Shown piece by piece: positions 1 through 9,190 of a stretch of 64,000 nucleotides of DNA. Each line of letters begins with the position of its first letter. The stretch's first letter is position 1. The notes under the pieces were generated by a model. It had not been told where the DNA came from and made no database searches. It saw nothing but the letters and a program-made list of their open reading frames with translations. This DNA comes from an uncultured Alphaproteobacteria bacterium (lineage in GTDB: Bacteria; Pseudomonadota; Alphaproteobacteria; Rs-D84). Where the stretch lies: NCBI GenBank assembly GCA_944389555.1, contig CALXMU010000001.1, positions 132,676-196,675 on the forward strand, written 5' to 3'. A program made the translations under genes and the position numbers.

Positions 1-1377
1 CCGTCACATTCTCAAGACAGAGGATGGAAGTTATCTTTCTGGGGTGATGAAATAGAAGAAATTTGGGAATTTGATACTTTAACGGGGGCAAAGTTAAGAA
101 AATTAGACAGAATTGCTGTATATCCTAATACCCACTATGCGACGCCTATGCCGTCAATATTACAAGCAATTGGTCAAATTCGTGAAGATTTAAAAGAAGG
201 GTTAGAATATTTTCACGAAAATATGAAATATATAGAAGAACAGCGATTGCGCGAACGGGTTAATTTTGATATCGAGATGATGGAATCTACCGGTACATGC
301 CGTGGTATTGAAAATTATTCCAGGTATTTATCTGGTCGTGCACCGGGGCAACCGCCACCAACATTATTTGAATATTTACCAAAAGACGCGATTTTATTTA
401 TAGACGAAAGTCACGTTACCGTACCACAGATAGGTGCAATGTCTCGTGGGGATAGGGCACGAAAAGAAACTTTGTCGCAGTATGGCTTTCGTTTGCCCGC
501 CTGTATTGATAACAGACCTTTAACGTTTGAGGAGTGGGATAATTTACGACCGCAAACAATATTTGTTTCTGCAACGCCAGCTGAATGGGAGTTAAATCAA
601 TCAGGGGGAATTGTTTCAGAACAAGTAATTAGACCTACTGGTTTATTGGACCCAGAATGTGAAGTTCGTCCGACTACTCATCAGGTCGACGATTTATTGG
701 ATGAGGTAAAAAAAGTCAAAGGACGAGTTCTTGTTACAACTTTGACTAAAAAAATGGCCGAACAGCTGACGGATTATTTCGTAGAAAATGGGGTAAAAGC
801 AAGATATTTACATAGTGATATTGAAACACTGGAACGTATAGAATTATTACGTGATTTGCGTCTTGGGAAATTTGATGTATTAGTTGGTATAAATTTATTA
901 AGAGAGGGACTGGATGTTCCAGAGTGTGAACTAGTTGCAATTATGGATGCGGATAAAGAAGGTTTTTTACGTTCTACACGGTCTTTAATTCAGACGATCG
1001 GCAGAGCCGCAAGAAATGCGAACGGTCATGTAATATTGTATGCAGATACAGTTACAGATTCTATGCGGGCTGCGCTGGGTGAAACTGCACGTCGCCGTGA
1101 AAAGCAAATGGCGTATAATAAAGAGCATAATATAATACCGAAAACAGTTACCAAAGCGGTATTTAATGAAGTTACGGATAAGCAAGAAAAAACTGATAAA
1201 AAGCGTAGGTTCGTTTATACTACTGATGGGGTTATGGATGCGGAAACATTGCGTAAAGAAATAAAAAAACTTACTAAACAAATGCGTGATGCAGCAGAAA
1301 ACTTGGAGTTTGAAAAGGCCGCAGAATTACGAGACGCGGTTCACAAAATGGAAGACGATTTATTATTGTTGGAGTAG
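1..1377 (+). CDS. uvrB: UvrABC system protein B, 3' part (5' end outside window)
   Basis: UvrB is the helicase-fold damage-verification subunit of nucleotide excision repair; it is loaded by UvrA and then recruits UvrC. The frame is open from base 1, so the gene begins upstream. The 458 visible residues correspond to roughly the last two thirds of a usual protein of about 670 residues. The DEAD-like box shows as FIDESH, followed by the SATP motif. Helicase motifs V and VI (GINLLREGLD, QTIGRAARN) come later. The C-terminal UVR domain, which contacts UvrC, covers about the last 35 residues and contains LEFEKAAELRD. Only the Walker A region lies outside the window. tsaE follows five bases later, probably in the same transcript. 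The identity is secure. Confidence 0.97.
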   Translation, partial: PSHSQDRGWKLSFWGDEIEEIWEFDTLTGAKLRKLDRIAVYPNTHYATPMPSILQAIGQIREDLKEGLEYFHENMKYIEEQRLRERVNFDIEMMESTGTCRGIENYSRYLSGRAPGQPPPTLFEYLPKDAILFIDESHVTVPQIGAMSRGDRARKETLSQYGFRLPACIDNRPLTFEEWDNLRPQTIFVSATPAEWELNQSGGIVSEQVIRPTGLLDPECEVRPTTHQVDDLLDEVKKVKGRVLVTTLTKKMAEQLTDYFVENGVKARYLHSDIETLERIELLRDLRLGKFDVLVGINLLREGLDVPECELVAIMDADKEGFLRSTRSLIQTIGRAARNANGHVILYADTVTDSMRAALGETARRREKQMAYNKEHNIIPKTVTKAVFNEVTDKQEKTDKKRRFVYTTDGVMDAETLRKEIKKLTKQMRDAAENLEFEKAAELRDAVHKMEDDLLLLE

Positions 1378-1382
1378 GTAAT

Positions 1383-1784
1383 ATGCAAAAAGTATATGAG
1401 TTAAAAAATATAGATGAAACAAGAAAATGGGCGCGTGAATTTGCAAAAACATTAAAAGCACCTTGCGTCATTGCTTTGCACGGTGACCTTGGTATGGGAA
1501 AGTCAGAAATTGCTCGTACCATAATTCAAACTTTGCGCGGAAGCGATACGGTGGTACCTAGTCCTACTTTTACAATAGTTCAAAACTATGACGGAATATC
1601 TCATTTTGATTTGTATAGAATAGAAGATAAATCGGAACTTGTTGAAATTGGTTTACCTTATGCAATACAGAATGACATAACTTTGATAGAATGGCCGGAT
1701 ATCGCGTCTGATATATTACCATCAGATACTATACATATATATTTATCTGGTGATGGTGATATGCGAACGTTAAAAATAATTTAA
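1383..1784 (+). CDS. tsaE: tRNA threonylcarbamoyladenosine biosynthesis ATPase TsaE
   Basis: TsaE (YjeE) is the small ATPase that works with TsaB, TsaC and TsaD to make the t6A modification at position 37 of ANN-decoding tRNAs. The product is 133 residues, a little shorter than the usual 140-160. A P-loop, GDLGMGKS, lies at about residues 34-41. It is followed by the family motifs SPTFTIV, HFDLYRI and LIEWPD. A GGAG-containing site from the end of uvrB precedes the ATG. The stop sits one base from the stop of the convergent ftsA-rpe gene, with no room for a separate terminator. Confidence 0.95.
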   Translation: MQKVYELKNIDETRKWAREFAKTLKAPCVIALHGDLGMGKSEIARTIIQTLRGSDTVVPSPTFTIVQNYDGISHFDLYRIEDKSELVEIGLPYAIQNDITLIEWPDIASDILPSDTIHIYLSGDGDMRTLKII

Positions 1785-1785
1785 G

Positions 1786-3570
1786 TTATTTTTCGCTTTT
1801 TTGTTTTAATAAACTTTGTACGGCCAATGGAAAATCAGAACTTTTTGCAAGATAAGAACCGCTAACTAATAAATCTGCTCCTGCTTTCCAACATTTTTGC
1901 GCGGTTTCAGCGTTTATTCCGCCGTCAACAGAAATAAGATATTTTAAACCATACTTTTTTCTGGTCGCAACAAGTGCAGATATTTTTCTTAGACAGTTGT
2001 CGTCAAATTCTTGACCTGCTGCCCCTGGCGCAACAGCCATAATCATTATTTCATCAATTTCTCGAATTATTGGTTTTAATATTTCAATAGACGAGTCGGG
2101 ATTTAAAGCAACGCCGGCCCGTCTTCCGGCGGCATGTATGGTACGTATTGCTGCACGTACACCTGAAGTGTTTGTAGAAACAATAATTGTATTTGCACCG
2201 GCTTGTATGGCATCTGTTGCCCATACGTCAGGACTTTCTGTCATCAGATGAACATGTAGATGAGCAGGTGTGTGCGCGCGTATATATTTTAATTCTGAAA
2301 TACTTCCACGAATATTTTCTACGTATAATCCATCCATTATGTCTACATGAATCATTGATATTCCACCAGCCCTGAACGTGGAATATGTCGCAGCATTTTT
2401 CATATCAAAACATAAAGTACTTGGCATAATAGGTACGAATTGAATTTTCTGTTTTTTCTTTCGCGGTTTGAATATAGACGTAATACGTGTATAGATATTA
2501 TTTAATTTTGCACTGCGCGCTTCATATGCTTTGCGATGATTTGATTCCGCATTCCATATATATTCTGATAACGCTTGAACGGATGCCTGACGAGTAGCAT
2601 TTTTAACGGGAATACCAAATAGGTTTTCAATAAAATCCGTCATAGCCTCCATTTCTGCGCCACCACCAGATATTATTATCTGGTTCAGTGTCGTATGCTT
2701 GAAAGGGGTTGCGCAGGCTTCTTTGATTCTTTCACATACATCAATTATGTTCGGTACAATTATATTATTTATGTCGGCGCGTGAAAAGTCGTACGCTGTA
2801 TCTGCAGGGGTAAATCTGTCCATTTCTTTGGGCATTAAACCACCTACATTTTTCTTTATTCTTTCCGCTTCGTCAAAAGTAATATTTAATTTTTCTGCGA
2901 TATCGTTCGTTACGTCTGTACCGCCAAAAGGAATTTTCTGAAAGAATATAGGTCCGTTGTCAAGCCATATAGAAACGCTAGTAAATTGTGCGCCGAAATC
3001 TATATACATTTCGGCTTGTTTCTTTTTATGGTGCATGGCGTTTTGTAAGAACTGCGGATCATAAAAAGAATACGGCTGAATGTGCGCTGCATGTAAAGTT
3101 GAGGTCATTTCAGACATGGAGTCTGTTGAATAAAAAATTGCTCCAAATATAGCCGTTAAACCGGTATCTGTGTATCCGATTGGTGTATATAATTTAGGTA
3201 TATTCGGCGTTTCATACCTTAGCGGAATAATATGTATCGGGTAATAACCATCAGGCGGCGTAATCTGAGAAATCATTGAGGCCACATCAGATTGGTTGAT
3301 TTTATGTTCTCCGCGCCATTTTTTTGCTTTCGGGCTAATTTTGAATATTGCCGAACCAAAATTACCTGTTATATATGCACTATCAAAACTATCACCGATT
3401 TGATGTTCTAATTCGTCTATAACTGATTTTAAAGCGAATACAGTATCGAAACTATCAATTTCATACATTGCAGATTTTGCAATATGCCCAGAACGTATAC
3501 GATGGGCTATACCACGTACACCACTAGTACCAATGTCTAAGCACAAAAAAGACGAATCTGCCAGGTTCAT
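1786..3570 (-). CDS. FtsA fused to ribulose-phosphate 3-epimerase
   Basis: The 594-residue product joins two normally separate proteins in one frame. Residues 1-372 read as FtsA, the actin-like protein that anchors FtsZ to the membrane. The phosphate-1 motif is LDIGTSGVRG, phosphate-2 is YIDFGAQFTSV (about 189-199), and the adenosine motif is ISGGGAE (about 300-306). A basic amphipathic stretch at about 355-373 (LNNIYTRITSIFKPRKKK) resembles the membrane-targeting helix that normally ends FtsA. Residues 376-594 read as Rpe, the pentose-phosphate epimerase interconverting ribulose-5-P and xylulose-5-P. They keep the PST serine (384), H408, D410, H441 of HLM and D549 of VDGG. The usual PGFGGQ loop reads PGAAGQ. 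ftsQ lies nine bases upstream and no ftsZ follows. Both domain calls are firm; whether the product is cleaved or independently initiated is unknown. Confidence 0.9.
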   Translation of the reverse strand: MNLADSSFLCLDIGTSGVRGIAHRIRSGHIAKSAMYEIDSFDTVFALKSVIDELEHQIGDSFDSAYITGNFGSAIFKISPKAKKWRGEHKINQSDVASMISQITPPDGYYPIHIIPLRYETPNIPKLYTPIGYTDTGLTAIFGAIFYSTDSMSEMTSTLHAAHIQPYSFYDPQFLQNAMHHKKKQAEMYIDFGAQFTSVSIWLDNGPIFFQKIPFGGTDVTNDIAEKLNITFDEAERIKKNVGGLMPKEMDRFTPADTAYDFSRADINNIIVPNIIDVCERIKEACATPFKHTTLNQIIISGGGAEMEAMTDFIENLFGIPVKNATRQASVQALSEYIWNAESNHRKAYEARSAKLNNIYTRITSIFKPRKKKQKIQFVPIMPSTLCFDMKNAATYSTFRAGGISMIHVDIMDGLYVENIRGSISELKYIRAHTPAHLHVHLMTESPDVWATDAIQAGANTIIVSTNTSGVRAAIRTIHAAGRRAGVALNPDSSIEILKPIIREIDEIMIMAVAPGAAGQEFDDNCLRKISALVATRKKYGLKYLISVDGGINAETAQKCWKAGADLLVSGSYLAKSSDFPLAVQSLLKQKSEK

Positions 3571-3579
3571 TTCAAAAGT

Positions 3580-4260
3580 TTATTTTACTAGTATTCTTGC
3601 ATCATCACGCATATCAATTACGTTGATATCTTTTGATAATATTTTATGGTTCTTGTCCAGAATCATTAAACTTGCGATGGCAGCAGACGGATCTTTTTCT
3701 GGTAACATGACTGTAATACCATCTGTTGTGTAAAGGTTCCATCTTCTGTCTTCAATGTATTCTAGGTAATCTAACTTTTCAACAAGATTGTGCGCCGTAT
3801 TAGTTATTTCGGTTATATCGTTTGGCACGTTACCACGAAATACTACAGTATTTTTGTTTCTTTCTTCCGTTGGTTTGTTTACAATTGTACCGTCTGCGGA
3901 TAATGGGTAATATAAGGTCCCATCTGTCCATTGAGCAACGGCTTGATATAACTGAACGTGTATAGAAATGTTACCAGAAGGCAAGCGTCGTGTCGCCGCC
4001 TTTTTTACACCAGGTGTTGAAGTTATTCTAGCGTTTATAGTTTCAAGTGTTTCACCATATGCACGAGTTCCCGGTGCAATCGCAGCCGCGGCAGCAACAG
4101 GAGTTAAATCTTTATTTGGAATGTCTGCAGATATAGTTAAACTTCTTATATAAGATAAATTACTGCGACCTGTGCAGACCATAATTACGCGCGTCGCAAA
4201 ATATACGGATAGAATAATTGCGACGACGAAATATAACCAAAACCATATTGAACGTTTCAT
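3580..4260 (-). CDS. ftsQ: Cell division protein FtsQ
   Basis: FtsQ is a bitopic inner-membrane divisome protein that links FtsA/FtsK to FtsL, FtsB and FtsW/I. The 226-residue product has a short cytoplasmic N-terminus and one transmembrane segment at about residues 5-27. It is followed by a POTRA-like region (about 38-105) with the typical GVKKAATRRLPSG motif, then the beta domain. It is slightly shorter than most alphaproteobacterial FtsQ. The gene lies directly upstream of ftsA-rpe, the classical ftsQ-ftsA order of the division cluster. murC, murB, ddl and ftsZ are not adjacent, so the cluster is broken up here. The call rests on the motif, topology and gene order together. Confidence 0.85.
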   Translation of the reverse strand: MKRSIWFWLYFVVAIILSVYFATRVIMVCTGRSNLSYIRSLTISADIPNKDLTPVAAAAAIAPGTRAYGETLETINARITSTPGVKKAATRRLPSGNISIHVQLYQAVAQWTDGTLYYPLSADGTIVNKPTEERNKNTVVFRGNVPNDITEITNTAHNLVEKLDYLEYIEDRRWNLYTTDGITVMLPEKDPSAAIASLMILDKNHKILSKDINVIDMRDDARILVK

Positions 4261-4310
4261 GCACTAAATTATATCACAAAAACATCGCGTTGGAAAGAGC
4301 AGGCTAAAAA

Positions 4311-4691
4311 TTAACTGGCTCGTAACAAATAACCGCGTCTGAACATACACTTACGGTATGCACCAACTGATTTTGATGTGGTATTACGCGGTACTGATAA
4401 TAAAGCACGTTGCCCCACATCTTTATATTCATTTGATTGAAAAGTTACCCACAAACCGTCCCAATCCGGCATAAGGCTGCTTTGGTTAGGCGAAAGAAGT
4501 TTTGCAATTCTAGAGCGTGGCATATATGACGGTTCTTTTATCCCAAGACATGTTTTATGGTCGCGGACAAATTGTTCCATAGTAACGGACTCGTTTTCCC
4601 AGTTCAAAACAGTTGCATCATCTATACTGCCACGATTAACAGAAGCGCAAGCGGATAATATCAATGCAAAAACAATATATTTAATTCTCAT
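4311..4691 (-). CDS. Small predicted lipoprotein, unknown function
   Basis: I do not recognise this 126-residue protein. It begins with a short hydrophobic signal and a lipobox ending LSAC at about residues 12-15, so it should be lipidated and sent to the outer or inner membrane. The mature part has two further cysteines, in HKTCLG and RKCMFRRGYLL, that could form a disulfide in the periplasm. It lies upstream of ftsQ on the same strand across a gap of about 50 bases and may share its transcript. The upstream gap faces the divergent gene at 4768. An envelope location is well supported; a role in division would be guesswork from position. Confidence 0.7.
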   Translation of the reverse strand: MRIKYIVFALILSACASVNRGSIDDATVLNWENESVTMEQFVRDHKTCLGIKEPSYMPRSRIAKLLSPNQSSLMPDWDGLWVTFQSNEYKDVGQRALLSVPRNTTSKSVGAYRKCMFRRGYLLRAS

Positions 4692-4767
4692 ATTTTGTAT
4701 TATAATTTAATTGCCTTAGGGGGGCAATAGTTTTTATAATAGAGTAAAAGAGAATATAGGAAATAGT

Positions 4768-5094
4768 ATGGCGATAACAGTTCAAAATTTCATTAAACTG
4801 GCAAATCTATATAACCAAATGACTATGGTTATGTCGGCAATTTGCGTGCAAAAAGGCGGAATTGCAATAGAAAATTATGTGGGTCGTTTCTTTTTGGCAG
4901 ATGTGTTAGAATATGTTTATGAATATGGTCGTCGGTTGATGGATGCTGATAAAAATAGTGTGCCCGCCGATGTGGCTGCGGTTATAAAACGATTTGGTGA
5001 ACAGTATGAACGTGTTAAAGGTTTAACAACGCCGACGCAGAAACCTATTTATGAGATGACGTTAGAAGAATTTGAGCGTGTTATGAACATTTGA
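4768..5094 (+). CDS. Hypothetical protein, 108 aa
   Basis: I do not recognise this protein. The 108-residue product has no signal peptide or obvious membrane segment. It looks mainly helical and ends in a short motif, MTLEEFERVMNI. The ATG is preceded by a purine-rich AGGAAATAGT ribosome-binding site. The secretin-like lipoprotein gene starts 20 bases downstream on the same strand, so the two are probably co-transcribed. Start, stop, ribosome site and spacing all support a real gene. Confidence 0.65.
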   Translation: MAITVQNFIKLANLYNQMTMVMSAICVQKGGIAIENYVGRFFLADVLEYVYEYGRRLMDADKNSVPADVAAVIKRFGEQYERVKGLTTPTQKPIYEMTLEEFERVMNI

Positions 5095-5114
5095 GTTTGA
5101 AATAAGGGGACAAA

Positions 5115-6461
5115 ATGAAAATTATCAGATATTTTTGTGGATTTTTATTTTTGATGATTGGTGCTGGATTGTTTTTAGGATGTGCACAACAGTCTCAAGA
5201 AGACGTCCCGCAATATGATACGATAAACGTCGTTGAAAATTTTGTTATAGATGAAAATTCGGTTCCTATTTTCCCGAAAAAAGCGGCACTTACAACAGAT
5301 ACTGCGCAAAGGTTTTCTATAGAATTACCGAAACGTTGTCAGGTAAATTGGGATAATCAAACAATCGTTTCCGTCGTACCAGAAGAACCGATTGAAATGG
5401 TACGTTTAGGGACGGGTGATGAATTACCAGAATTAAAAGTAACTGATTATGAATTTGAACAACTGACGGTTAAAGAAACGTTGGATAAATTATTAGATGG
5501 TACGGACATTTCTGTTATAGAAGACGGAGAATTAACAGAAACCATATCCGGTTCAATTACGTCTGGGAATTTGTCGGATAGTATTGAATTGATTGCTAAA
5601 ATGGGACGAGCGTATTATTCTTATGATGCAACATTCGGCGAGATTCATCTAGATCATCGTGCTAAGTGGATGATAAAGATGCCTAAAAACGAAAGTATAA
5701 TTATGGCGTTACTAGATGCTATGCACGGTGCAGATGTTAGAAATTTGCTGGTTGATTGGCAGGATAAGACTCTTGTGTTTGAAGGGAACTATCAAACAGA
5801 ACGAGAGGTTGCAAAAATTATCTCTGATATAGCATCTAAAAAATATATGATTGCTTGGGATATAGATGTATATCGTGTATATCCGCGTACAGACAACCCT
5901 ATTATATGGATGAATTTGTTGCCGGCGTTTGGCTCTAACAATGTGAAAATGTCCATTCCTGGTGTAGTGGGGCGGGCGCTTGTGGTAAGTCCAGAAATAA
6001 ATACAAAGACGTTGCAAGAATTTTTATATCAGCAATCAAATGTTGTGTTGATATCTCAGGGAACATTTGTAATTCCAAATGGGTGGCAGTCTAGATTTGA
6101 TATAGGGCAATGCAGTAAGGAAGATAGACTAGAAACAGATTTAGTCATCGGGGCTACTGGTAAATATGGTGATTATGGTGGTAAGAATAAAATTGATGCA
6201 AAAATAGTATTACGCACAAGCAATGGCGAATTGTCTTCGTTTAATATACCATCTGACGTCGGTGATAATTATGTTATAATTGGTATACCGACACATTCGT
6301 TTGTAACAACGCCTGAAACTTTGATAAGTCCGTTTGCAGAATTAGTTGTGTTTATGTCACCAAGAATAATATCTATTGTTGACGCGGCTAAATTACCAGC
6401 AGGTTCTGATGTCCCATTGGTAGGGGATGCGTTACGTGATTTCTTAGGTTCTGGTATGTAG
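5115..6461 (+). CDS. Secretin-like lipoprotein (PilN-like)
   Basis: The 448-residue product starts with a signal sequence ending in a lipobox (LFLGC, cysteine at about residue 23). Residues near 115-135 (LTVKETLDKLLDGTDISV) resemble the N-domain seen in type II/IVb secretins. A later stretch (about 295-325) resembles the secretin segment that ends in a glycine-containing turn. Near the C-terminus ELVVFMSPRIISI matches the end of the secretin barrel domain (LVV.l.TPrIi). Family knowledge suggests an outer-membrane multimer of the PilN/TcpC lipoprotein type, used by type IVb pili. No pilin, pilus ATPase or inner-membrane pilus gene is visible nearby. lolC starts 10 bases downstream. The barrel-end motif is the strongest evidence; the pilus link is inference. 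Confidence 0.55.
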   Translation: MKIIRYFCGFLFLMIGAGLFLGCAQQSQEDVPQYDTINVVENFVIDENSVPIFPKKAALTTDTAQRFSIELPKRCQVNWDNQTIVSVVPEEPIEMVRLGTGDELPELKVTDYEFEQLTVKETLDKLLDGTDISVIEDGELTETISGSITSGNLSDSIELIAKMGRAYYSYDATFGEIHLDHRAKWMIKMPKNESIIMALLDAMHGADVRNLLVDWQDKTLVFEGNYQTEREVAKIISDIASKKYMIAWDIDVYRVYPRTDNPIIWMNLLPAFGSNNVKMSIPGVVGRALVVSPEINTKTLQEFLYQQSNVVLISQGTFVIPNGWQSRFDIGQCSKEDRLETDLVIGATGKYGDYGGKNKIDAKIVLRTSNGELSSFNIPSDVGDNYVIIGIPTHSFVTTPETLISPFAELVVFMSPRIISIVDAAKLPAGSDVPLVGDALRDFLGSGM

Positions 6462-6471
6462 GGGATTGTAT

Positions 6472-7725
6472 ATGTTTTCAAAACTAGAAAAGAAAATTGC
6501 TTTTAGATATTTGGCCGTGAAAAGACGGGGATTTGGTTCTGTGGTTTCTTGGGTTTCTCTTATAGGTATAACCTTAGGCGTTGCGACGCTTATAGTGGTT
6601 ATGTCTGTTATGGGGGGATTTCATGATACGTTGTTGTCTCGTATTGTTGGTATGAATGGGCATGTCGTTGTTTATTATCAAGACGGGGCAATCAAAGATT
6701 ACGACTTTTTAATTGAAAAGATGAAGCAAAACAAGGTTGTCGCAGAAAATGCCGTTGGTATTGTTCCTATTGCAGAAGGGCAGGTTATGGCAATGGCAAA
6801 TGGTAATAATACCGGCGCGATGATACGTGGAATTCGTATGGAAGATTTAGCGGCAAAGGCTGTAACAGGGACAAAAATTTATGGTAAACAGTTAGACAAA
6901 ATTAAAGATGGTGAGTTAGTAGCGGGCGCTTCTTTAGCTCGGACGCTTGGTGTTACTATGGGTGATGAAATATCTTTGGCGTCGGCAAATAATGCGACAC
7001 CAACACCATTTGGTTCTATGCCGAGAATAATGTCTTACCCCGTTATGTCTTCTTTTTTCATGGGAATGTACGAGTATGATTCTGGATATATATTTATGCC
7101 ATTAGAAACCGCGCAGAAATACTTAAACATTTCTGATTCTGTAACGCATATAGATTTGTTTTTGAAAGATCCGGAAGACACTGAAGAAGTTCGCGATGCA
7201 TTGACGAGATTATTGCCCGACGGTTTTGTTGTTCGGGATTGGAGGGATTTAAATAGAGGTTTCGTTGGGGCTTTACAGGTCGAATCAAACGTTATGTTTT
7301 TAATTCTAATGCTGATAGTAATCGTGGCTGCATTTAATATTGTGTCTAGTTTGGTTATGTTGGTAAAAGATAAATCAAAAGATATCGCTGTATTGCGGAC
7401 TTTCGGTGTGTCACGTCGATCTATGATGAAAATATTTATTTTGTCTGGTACCAGTATTGGTGTATTAGGCGCTTTCTTTGGTACTGTTTTCGGTGTTCTG
7501 ATTGCTATATATATAGAACCCATACGTCAATTCTTTCAGTGGGCAACAGGCAGAGATTTGTTTCCGGCAGAATTATATTATTTGTCTGAATTGCCGTCTA
7601 AATTGGTTCCAAGTACAGTTGTCGGAATAGCGTGTTTAGCTATATTATTAGCTTTTTTGGCAACTTTATATCCTGCGTGGAAAGCGGCAAGTACAGACCC
7701 AGTAGAGGTATTGCGTAATGAATAA
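6472..7725 (+). CDS. lolC: Lipoprotein-releasing ABC transporter permease LolC/LolE
   Basis: This is the inner-membrane permease of the Lol system, which extracts mature lipoproteins from the inner membrane and hands them to LolA. The product is 417 residues from ATG 6472. This start is preferred over the in-frame TTG at 6466 because GGGG at 6461-6464 then sits seven bases ahead. The N-terminus carries the typical FRYLAVKRRGFGSVVSWVS membrane entry. A large periplasmic domain follows, then three transmembrane segments at the C-terminus (FtsX/MacB-type permease), ending in YPAWKAASTDPVEVLRNE. Only one permease gene is present, as in bacteria using a LolF-like homodimer. lolD follows 13 bases later. 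Confidence 0.93.
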   Translation: MFSKLEKKIAFRYLAVKRRGFGSVVSWVSLIGITLGVATLIVVMSVMGGFHDTLLSRIVGMNGHVVVYYQDGAIKDYDFLIEKMKQNKVVAENAVGIVPIAEGQVMAMANGNNTGAMIRGIRMEDLAAKAVTGTKIYGKQLDKIKDGELVAGASLARTLGVTMGDEISLASANNATPTPFGSMPRIMSYPVMSSFFMGMYEYDSGYIFMPLETAQKYLNISDSVTHIDLFLKDPEDTEEVRDALTRLLPDGFVVRDWRDLNRGFVGALQVESNVMFLILMLIVIVAAFNIVSSLVMLVKDKSKDIAVLRTFGVSRRSMMKIFILSGTSIGVLGAFFGTVFGVLIAIYIEPIRQFFQWATGRDLFPAELYYLSELPSKLVPSTVVGIACLAILLAFLATLYPAWKAASTDPVEVLRNE

Positions 7726-7738
7726 AGGGAAAAAGTAA

Positions 7739-8449
7739 ATGGCAAATATATTAAATTCTTTATCAAAAGTTTCCCGTGGTGACGTTGTGTTGTCTGTACG
7801 TGATATTAAAAAGACTTTTATGGAAGGGGGGCAACCTTTACATATATTACGCGGTGGTGGTTTTGATTTGCATCGCGGTGAAATAATTGCTCTTGTCGGT
7901 CCTTCCGGAAGCGGCAAGTCTACTTTACTCCAATGCGTTGGTTTGTTAGATAAGCCTACGATGGGCAGTATATTGCTTACGGGAACACCGGTACAAAAAA
8001 TGGATGACGAAATGCGTACGATGATGCGACGTCGCAAAATAGGCTTCGTTTATCAGCGCCATAATTTATTATCAGATTTTACCGCGTTGGAAAATGTTAT
8101 TTTACCGATGTTAGCAAATGGAGTGGACGAACGTACTGCGACTGCTCGTGCTATGAAATTGTTACGCGCGGCCAATGTTGCTCATCGTGCGTCTCATCTG
8201 CCAGGTGAAATGTCAGGAGGAGAACAACAACGTACAGCGGTTGCGCGTGCTTTGGCAAACGACCCAGAAATATTATTGGCAGATGAACCAACGGGAAGTC
8301 TTGATCCGAATCATGCCGCGTCTGTATTCGATTTACTTTTAGATTTGGTGCGTAAAAACAAAATGGCAATGTTGTTTGTTACGCATGATATGAATTTGGC
8401 GGCACGTGCCGACAGAAAAATTACAATTCGTGACGGAATTGTGGCATAA
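7739..8449 (+). CDS. lolD: Lipoprotein-releasing ABC transporter ATPase LolD
   Basis: LolD powers the lipoprotein-releasing complex together with the permease encoded just upstream. The 236-residue product carries Walker [10 protein letters not shown], a Q-loop (YQRHNLL), the signature MSGGEQQR, Walker [13 protein letters not shown] and the H-loop histidine in FVTHD. That is the standard set for the MacB/LolD branch of ABC ATPases. The start follows an AAGTAA spacer after the lolC stop. The next gene begins 21 bases after the lolD stop, so the four cysteine-module genes downstream may be read from the same promoter. Confidence 0.95.
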   Translation: MANILNSLSKVSRGDVVLSVRDIKKTFMEGGQPLHILRGGGFDLHRGEIIALVGPSGSGKSTLLQCVGLLDKPTMGSILLTGTPVQKMDDEMRTMMRRRKIGFVYQRHNLLSDFTALENVILPMLANGVDERTATARAMKLLRAANVAHRASHLPGEMSGGEQQRTAVARALANDPEILLADEPTGSLDPNHAASVFDLLLDLVRKNKMAMLFVTHDMNLAARADRKITIRDGIVA

Positions 8450-8470
8450 TATATGTAGATGGGGGGGACA

Positions 8471-9190
8471 ATGAAAAAAAATATAAATAAAAAAACTTCT
8501 AAAAAGTCGATGCCAGCAAAGCAAACTCCGGCATGTCCTATAGATTGTTGTAGCACAGGTCATAAGATTTGGAGTGCCATTGCATTGGCAGGTTTGTTTG
8601 CGTGCGGTTTAATTTTGGGCTTATCTTACGGGGATGGTGGAATGCCGCGCCAGACATTAGGAGCAGAGCAATGTGATGCAATTGCTAATGAAATAGTAAA
8701 TATAACTTCATCTGGTGCGACCGCTGAAAATATAGATACATTAAATGAATTAAAAGATACTTATCTAAATGGGTGCGCTGGTAGATTGGTTGTAATTGAA
8801 AAAGATGCAGTTATACACGAAAGTGAAAACCCAGAAATAATGTCTACGTGCTCTCGTATAGAATATTTACTGAAAAAGAGATTACATCCGGAAGATAGTT
8901 CAAATTATATAGATCATTTAGCGAACGCAGATACTTATAGTTCTATGGCAGATAGAGGCTGTCAGGAAAACGCTGACTTATATAAAACTTTGGCATTACG
9001 AGAATTAGAAATTGCGACGGCTTTACAACCAACCGATAATATGAGACAGCGTGACGCAGCGATTGTTATAGATACATTTAAGAAATTAGATATGGAACGC
9101 GAAGCACAGGAATTTTTGGAAAAGGTTGAAAAACTTATTGATCCTGCAACAGACTTTATTTTAAAAATGGAACAGATAATAAATGAATAA
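8471..9190 (+). CDS. Membrane-anchored protein with cysteine-paired helical modules
   Basis: I do not recognise a known family. Translation probably starts at ATG 8471, because seven G residues (8461-8467) form the ribosome-binding site just ahead; an in-frame ATG at 8459 would place that site inside the gene. The 239-residue product has a lysine-rich cytoplasmic tail and one transmembrane segment (about 32-54). Two cysteine-bracketed helical stretches follow outside. Residues 68-102 resemble two stretches of the 9183 gene product. Residues 127-220 (CSRIEYLL, then NADTYS, RGC and ALQP) clearly match the C-terminal half of the 10132 product. It overlaps the next gene by eight bases. Probably an inner-membrane-anchored periplasmic protein. 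Confidence 0.75.
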   Translation: MKKNINKKTSKKSMPAKQTPACPIDCCSTGHKIWSAIALAGLFACGLILGLSYGDGGMPRQTLGAEQCDAIANEIVNITSSGATAENIDTLNELKDTYLNGCAGRLVVIEKDAVIHESENPEIMSTCSRIEYLLKKRLHPEDSSNYIDHLANADTYSSMADRGCQENADLYKTLALRELEIATALQPTDNMRQRDAAIVIDTFKKLDMEREAQEFLEKVEKLIDPATDFILKMEQIINE

